DNA of 36,708 bases from Actinomycetes bacterium. GTDB taxonomy: Bacteria > Actinomycetota > Acidimicrobiia > Acidimicrobiales > Ilumatobacteraceae. The stretch spans positions 1 to 36,708 of the forward strand of contig BJFV01000002.1 of assembly GCA_014190055.1 (NCBI GenBank), in the 5' to 3' direction. Of the stretch, positions 32,359 to 36,708 are shown piece after piece. The notes under the pieces are model-generated. The model made no database searches. It was not told the origin of the DNA and saw only the letters and a program-made list of their open reading frames with translations. Both the position numbers and the translations under genes were made by a program. Positions within the stretch are counted from its first letter, which is position 1, and each line of letters starts with the position of its first letter.

Positions 32359-34895
32359 TTTGAGTTACCTCGGCGCCGGGCGATCACTTCATTCGGCAAA
32401 GAAGAGATATCTCCGCAGCCCATTGAGATGCACAAGTCACCATCTTTGATTTCATCTGCCAAGAACTCTACGAGATTCTCACGACTGGGTTGATAAATGA
32501 CATGACTTTGTGGTTGCGATTTGAGAATGGCATCAACAACTAGCTGACCAGTCACACCCGCTATCGGTTCGGTACCAGAAGAATAAATGTCGGTGATCAC
32601 AATTAGGTCGGCGGCAACAAACGAATCACCATAGAGATGCGAAATCATCGACATGCGATTAAATCGATTCGGCTGAAAAACTGCCACAACACGTGACCAC
32701 TTATCTGACTCATCTCTAACGCCGGAAAGCACAGCCGCAATCTCGTTTGGCAAATGGGCATAATCATCGACGAATGTCGCACCACCGTCTACTCCTCGAA
32801 CGTCAAATCGGCGCGCTACTCCACCGAAACCACTTAATGCTTGCGCTGCCTGGTCAAACCGAACCCCAAACTGCATCGCCATCGCAATCGCTGCGAGAGC
32901 ATTGCTCACATTATGAAGACCTCGCAACGGAAGATCGACTCGACCTAGTTCAATTTTTTTGCTGTCGTGATTCTGAGTGACGACAAATGAAGACTTACCG
33001 TCTTTGAACTTGATCGATGAAGCCACGTAGTCTGCAGAAGACTTCTCGTCGACAGAATATGTAGTCGCGCTGTGTGTCTCAGAAATTGACGCGCAAACTG
33101 GGTCGTCAAGACATAGAACTCGTGGGCCAGCGATACCACCGACATAATCGAAAAAACTTCGCTCAATAGCCGACTGCGTTTTGAAGTGATCTAAGTGATC
33201 GATGTCAATATTGGTCACGATTGTCGCAGCGAGTGGAAGCTGAGAATGAGTGCCATCGCTTTCATCGGCCTCAACAACAAACAGTTCACTATTTGACCAT
33301 GACGCACCACGATTCAATGCGATTACATCGCCGCCAATCAGATAACTGGGGTTTTTGTTGGCGCTTAACAAAATCGTTGTGAGCATCGACGATGTCGTCG
33401 TCTTGCCGTGCGTACCTGCGACACCAATACTTGTGGCGCATTTGCAAATGCTTGCAAGTGTCTCGGCTCGAGAGAGAACCCGAATATCTGACTCGCGCGC
33501 TCTTTGATACTCGATATTTGATTCGGCAATCGCCGGCGAACCTGTAACGAAATCACAACCAAAAACAACTTCAGGATCGTGACCGATATTGACTTTGATC
33601 CCCAGAGCTTCAAGTCGAGTGATTACATCGGAGCGACGAATATCGCTGCCCGAAACTTGATGACCCATTTCAGCCAACACGGTTGCAATTGCAGACATAC
33701 CAGGGCCGCCTACCCCGACGACATGAATGCGTGTTGGTTTGCGAAGGTCTATTAGCTGTCGTTCTTTTTGACCAGCCACATTAAGAATCAATTTGGCGAG
33801 AGTTGTTTCGCGGTGTTGCTTGCCCGCAGTACGTGCGGCACTGGCAAGAGATTGAAGTTTGACTCGATCATCAATCAAGGCAATGACCTGATCAGCCAAT
33901 TGATCGTTGGTGACTGATTTTTCATCTATGACTTGCGCCCCGCCGAGATCACCGAGCCAACTTGCATTTGCGGTTTGGTGATTTTCTGCTGCCCCACTCC
34001 ACGGAACTAAAACACTGGCAATGCCAATCGTTGATACTTCAGCCACAGTGCTTGCACCCGCGCGCGCAACGACAAGGTCAGATGCGCTGTATACATCTTG
34101 CATCGCCACGGTCGATTCAAGCCGCATGTACACAATTTTTGCATCACTTTTCAGAATTGGAAGATCGTCACCGATATATCTTTGGCCGGTCAAATGAATA
34201 ACACAAATGTCACTTCGATTTTGATTTTTCTCGACAAGTGTTCGCGCCACAGAATTTAGTTTCGCCGAACCTAGCGACCCACCAGTAATACAAATAACTT
34301 TTCGATCAATCGGAATCGATAGTCGCCTGCGAGCATCGGCTCTAGTTGATGAAAGATCAAGATTTCGCAACACCCGGCGAACTGGCGCACCAGTAAGAGA
34401 TGCATTTTTAAATTTTGATGGCAAGTATGCGACTGCAACAGCAGCAGCGCTTCGCGCCTGCAATCGAGTTGCCAAACCAGGTTGGCGATCGTATGAAACT
34501 GTCACCACCGGAATGTTCAACTTCTTTGCGGCCCGTGTTGCCGGCACGCTCGCATATCCGCCAACCGACACGACTACAGCCGGTCGCAAACTCGACAAGA
34601 TTCGTTCAGCATTTCGCGTGGCGTTTCGCAAAATCTTTATGGTGCGAATGTTTCGCTTTAAAGCCTGAAAAGACAACACACGACCAAAGCCCTGCACGGT
34701 TAACAATGACATTGAGATACCCGACGATGGCACGAGAGTCGTCTCGATGCCAGTTGATGATCCAACAAAATGCAATTGATCTTTCGAAATACCCGCGTCT
34801 TGCAATAATTCGGCTATCGCCATCGCAGGTATTACATGACCGCTAGTTCCCCCACCAGTTATTACGGCAAAGACGGTGTGGCTGGAGGCGGTCAA
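32355..34895 (-). CDS. MurG-MurC fusion protein
   Basis: One 846-aa frame contains two complete enzymes. Residues 1-370 are MurG, the lipid II-forming GlcNAc transferase: GGGTSGHVIPAMAIAELL (from residue 14), VSVGGYASVPA, GGSLGSAKLN (the usual Gln of GGSQGA is Leu) and RAGASTVAE. A junction of only about 15 residues leads to MurC (from residue 386), UDP-MurNAc:L-alanine ligase: VVGVGGPGMSAIA, the P-loop GVAGTHGKTTTSSM, VEADESDGT, TNIDIDHLDHF and DDYAHLPNEI (canonical DDYxHHPTE). The start is TTG at 34895, 23 nt after the ftsW stop; it is supported by the MurG N-terminus but has no strong ribosome site. The stop overlaps murB-ftsQ by 4 nt. Confidence 0.95.
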   Translation of the reverse strand: MTASSHTVFAVITGGGTSGHVIPAMAIAELLQDAGISKDQLHFVGSSTGIETTLVPSSGISMSLLTVQGFGRVLSFQALKRNIRTIKILRNATRNAERILSSLRPAVVVSVGGYASVPATRAAKKLNIPVVTVSYDRQPGLATRLQARSAAAVAVAYLPSKFKNASLTGAPVRRVLRNLDLSSTRADARRRLSIPIDRKVICITGGSLGSAKLNSVARTLVEKNQNRSDICVIHLTGQRYIGDDLPILKSDAKIVYMRLESTVAMQDVYSASDLVVARAGASTVAEVSTIGIASVLVPWSGAAENHQTANASWLGDLGGAQVIDEKSVTNDQLADQVIALIDDRVKLQSLASAARTAGKQHRETTLAKLILNVAGQKERQLIDLRKPTRIHVVGVGGPGMSAIATVLAEMGHQVSGSDIRRSDVITRLEALGIKVNIGHDPEVVFGCDFVTGSPAIAESNIEYQRARESDIRVLSRAETLASICKCATSIGVAGTHGKTTTSSMLTTILLSANKNPSYLIGGDVIALNRGASWSNSELFVVEADESDGTHSQLPLAATIVTNIDIDHLDHFKTQSAIERSFFDYVGGIAGPRVLCLDDPVCASISETHSATTYSVDEKSSADYVASSIKFKDGKSSFVVTQNHDSKKIELGRVDLPLRGLHNVSNALAAIAMAMQFGVRFDQAAQALSGFGGVARRFDVRGVDGGATFVDDYAHLPNEIAAVLSGVRDESDKWSRVVAVFQPNRFNRMSMISHLYGDSFVAADLIVITDIYSSGTEPIAGVTGQLVVDAILKSQPQSHVIYQPSRENLVEFLADEIKDGDLCISMGCGDISSLPNEVIARRRGNSN

Positions 34896-34918
34896 GAGGT
34901 TCTACTTGTGAAGATTGC

Positions 34919-36121
34919 TCACTTCATATTACGCGCGACGTTCATCAACAGCCCGGCTGCCGACATACATACCAATAGCGAACTTCCGCCGTATGAGATA
35001 AGTGGCAGTGTTAAACCGGTCACGGGCATCGAGCCGGTTACCCCACCGATGTTGATGATCGCCTGAATTGCAAACCACATCGTTACCCCACCGGCGAGAA
35101 GTGCGCCGAATCTTTCTTCTGCATGCAGAGCCGCGCGCAAACCGAACACGACGAGAGTTAAGAAGCCACCGATTACGACTGCAGCGCCGATCAGACCCAT
35201 CTCTTCGGCAATCGTCGAGAAGATGAAATCGCTGTGCGCTAGAGGTACATAGCCCCACTTGCCCGTGCCAGCACCAACACCGACACCAGAGACACCACCG
35301 TTGGAAATTGAAAGTATCGATTGCCAAACTTGATAACCAAATGAACCTTTGGTTTCATCCAAGTTCAAAAATGCCGTCCATCGATTTCGGCGCGACGAAG
35401 TCATAAGCGTGAAAAACAATGCCGCGAGGACTCCCGAGCCGGCGATTGCGTTAACAATTCGCATCGGAATGCCAGCCATGCACATGACTGCCAAGACGAT
35501 GCAGGTCATCACAATTGCACCACCGAGGTCGCGCTGAACAAGACAGAGTGCGACTGACACAACCAATGCAACGATTACGGGTCGTGAAGTGCGATTGAAG
35601 TTAGTTACTTCTTTTTGACGACGACCAAGAAGGTTTGCGCAATAGACCAAAAGTGCCAACTTCAAAAATTCTGAAGGTTGAAAGCCAACTGGACCCATAG
35701 CAACCCACGCGCGAGCCCCGTTGATGCTGACACCGATGCTTGGTGCAAAAGGCAAAAACATCAAGCCGAACGCAAAGATCAAAGCCGGAAACACAAATTT
35801 GCGCAACAGAGAATATGGGAAGCGAAAGAAGAACGCCATTCCTAAACCACCCACCGAAGCCCACATCAATTGCTTGAAGAACATCGTCCAAGGCGAAAAG
35901 CCGCGGTTCAATGCAACTATCGAAGATGACGACATGACCATCACCAAACCAAAAGTTACGAGTGTCAACACCGTGAGAAAAATCATGAAGAAGGTTGTGT
36001 TGGCAGGCTTCTGTGCAACCCGACGAGATGACAGCAAACCACCGCGGTCAAGAACGGCGCGACGACGTTGAGCAAGTGTCAATGTTCGATTTGGCCCTGA
36101 TGTTGATGCTGCTGTGCTCAT
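34919..36121 (-). CDS. ftsW: FtsW, SEDS-family septal peptidoglycan polymerase
   Basis: The 400-aa protein has a basic cytoplasmic N-terminus (about 42 residues) and about ten membrane helices of the SEDS fold. Conserved loops include NGARAWVAMGPVGFQPSEFL, QRDLGGAIV, the catalytic Asp298 in PLAHSDFIFSTIAEE, and the C-terminal GLTLPLISYGGSSLL. It polymerises lipid II into glycan strands at the septum with a class B PBP, which is not in the window. ATG 36121 has the ribosome site GAGGAA; it follows the murD stop by 14 nt. Confidence 0.96.
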   Translation of the reverse strand: MSTAASTSGPNRTLTLAQRRRAVLDRGGLLSSRRVAQKPANTTFFMIFLTVLTLVTFGLVMVMSSSSIVALNRGFSPWTMFFKQLMWASVGGLGMAFFFRFPYSLLRKFVFPALIFAFGLMFLPFAPSIGVSINGARAWVAMGPVGFQPSEFLKLALLVYCANLLGRRQKEVTNFNRTSRPVIVALVVSVALCLVQRDLGGAIVMTCIVLAVMCMAGIPMRIVNAIAGSGVLAALFFTLMTSSRRNRWTAFLNLDETKGSFGYQVWQSILSISNGGVSGVGVGAGTGKWGYVPLAHSDFIFSTIAEEMGLIGAAVVIGGFLTLVVFGLRAALHAEERFGALLAGGVTMWFAIQAIINIGGVTGSMPVTGLTLPLISYGGSSLLVCMSAAGLLMNVARNMK

Positions 36122-36135
36122 GTTTCCTCGATTTG

Positions 36136-36708
36136 TTAGTTTTTGATTTGCTTATTCTTAATTAGTGCCGACACTTCGTTTTTGAAGTCAGCACCCCGCT
36201 CGCCATAGTTTTTGTACCAGTCGTAACTGGCACAACCAGGTGAAAGCAGAACTACATCGCCAGCTGTGGCAAGTTTGTTGGCAAAATTAACCGCATCGCA
36301 CATCGAGCCAGCGATTTGAACTTCGCACACACCCGAAAAAGCGTCAGCGATTTCTTTGGCCGAACTTCCGATGGCGACAACTGCCTTGACTTTTTTTGAA
36401 TTTTTGGCCATTTGTGTCAGATCAAGACCTTTGTTTTTGCCACCGGCGATCAACACAATCGAATCAAACGAATTCAAAGCGACGCTTGATGCATGTGGGC
36501 TTGTTGCTTTCGAATCGTTAAACCAACGAACCCCATCACTTTCGGCGACAAATTCAATTCGATGTGGTGCATTGACAAAATTTCGCAAAGCCTGCGCGAC
36601 CTGTGTTGTGTTCGCAAGACCCGCTTCAATAGTGATCGCCGCTGCGGCCAATGCGTTGGTCACATCGTGCGGCAGACTTCGCGCCATTTCACTGCGATGC
36701 AAAATCTC
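36136..36708 (-). CDS. murD: UDP-N-acetylmuramoylalanine-D-glutamate ligase MurD, C-terminal part (cut by window edge)
   Basis: The frame is open to the last base, so the N-terminal half of the gene lies outside the window; 190 codons remain. Visible parts are the end of the central ATPase domain (LPHDVTNALAAAAITIEAGL), the NDSKATSPHA motif at the start of the C-terminal domain, GGKNKGLDL, and LLSPGCASYDWYKNYGERG near the end. MurD adds D-glutamate to UDP-MurNAc-L-Ala, the product of MurC. It is the first visible gene of the division cluster and lies 14 nt from ftsW. Confidence 0.95.
   Translation of the reverse strand, partial: EILHRSEMARSLPHDVTNALAAAAITIEAGLANTTQVAQALRNFVNAPHRIEFVAESDGVRWFNDSKATSPHASSVALNSFDSIVLIAGGKNKGLDLTQMAKNSKKVKAVVAIGSSAKEIADAFSGVCEVQIAGSMCDAVNFANKLATAGDVVLLSPGCASYDWYKNYGERGADFKNEVSALIKNKQIKN

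Noticed and set aside
32355-34895. The idea that MurG-MurC and MurB-FtsQ are assembly frameshift artefacts
   Set aside because: A single error can merge frames only by removing a stop or shifting the frame. Here both halves are complete, the junction is in frame, and it occurs in two neighbouring genes, with normal 4-nt overlap between them.

Overview
The window reads as a gene-dense actinobacterial chromosome segment, most likely from the class Acidimicrobiia or a relative. The evidence is a phosphatidyl-inositol-mannoside (PIM) gene set, a mycothiol ligase, F420-linked oxidoreductases, an InhA-like enoyl reductase, the proteasome activator Bpa, and a division cluster with sepF and yggT. By eye (not computed) the GC content is near one half, low for the phylum. 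No tRNA, rRNA, CRISPR array, insertion sequence or prophage gene is visible. No gene-free gap exceeds about 125 bases.

Left block (1-10314, mostly minus strand). One tightly packed run reads npdG > mshC > plsC > thrS > HIT hydrolase > small membrane protein > pgsA > patA. After a plus-strand F420-type oxidoreductase come pimA > lemA > htpX (cut by the window edge). The order thrS-HIT-pgsA-patA-pimA matches the Mycobacterium tuberculosis PIM locus (Rv2614c-Rv2610c). MshC joins cysteine to an inositol-containing sugar and PgsA/PimA make inositol lipids, so this block concentrates inositol-derived metabolism.

Middle block. A plus-strand operon, fabI/inhA-like > secreted subtilase > DUF255 thioredoxin-domain protein, has no bases at all between its genes. 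It meets a minus-strand group of a nitroreductase and an unrecognised 218-aa protein. The next minus-strand operon is phosphatase > bpa > dnaE, divergent from an Rrf2-family regulator with repeated sequences in its promoter.

Right block (21815-36708, minus strand). This is the dcw division and cell-wall cluster running into ileS and lspA: murD (cut) > ftsW > murG-murC > murB-ftsQ > ftsZ > yggS > sepF > yggT > ileS > DksA-like > lspA > rluD. Its main novelty is two gene fusions in a row. MurG and MurC form one 846-aa protein. MurB and FtsQ form one 704-aa protein whose topology would place the MurB enzyme on the cytoplasmic side of the divisome. The two genes overlap by 4 nt. The DksA-like protein has lost all four zinc-finger cysteines and carries a long lysine-rich extension encoded by a strictly alternating 36-bp repeat. 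The usual actinobacterial divIVA is absent between yggT and ileS.
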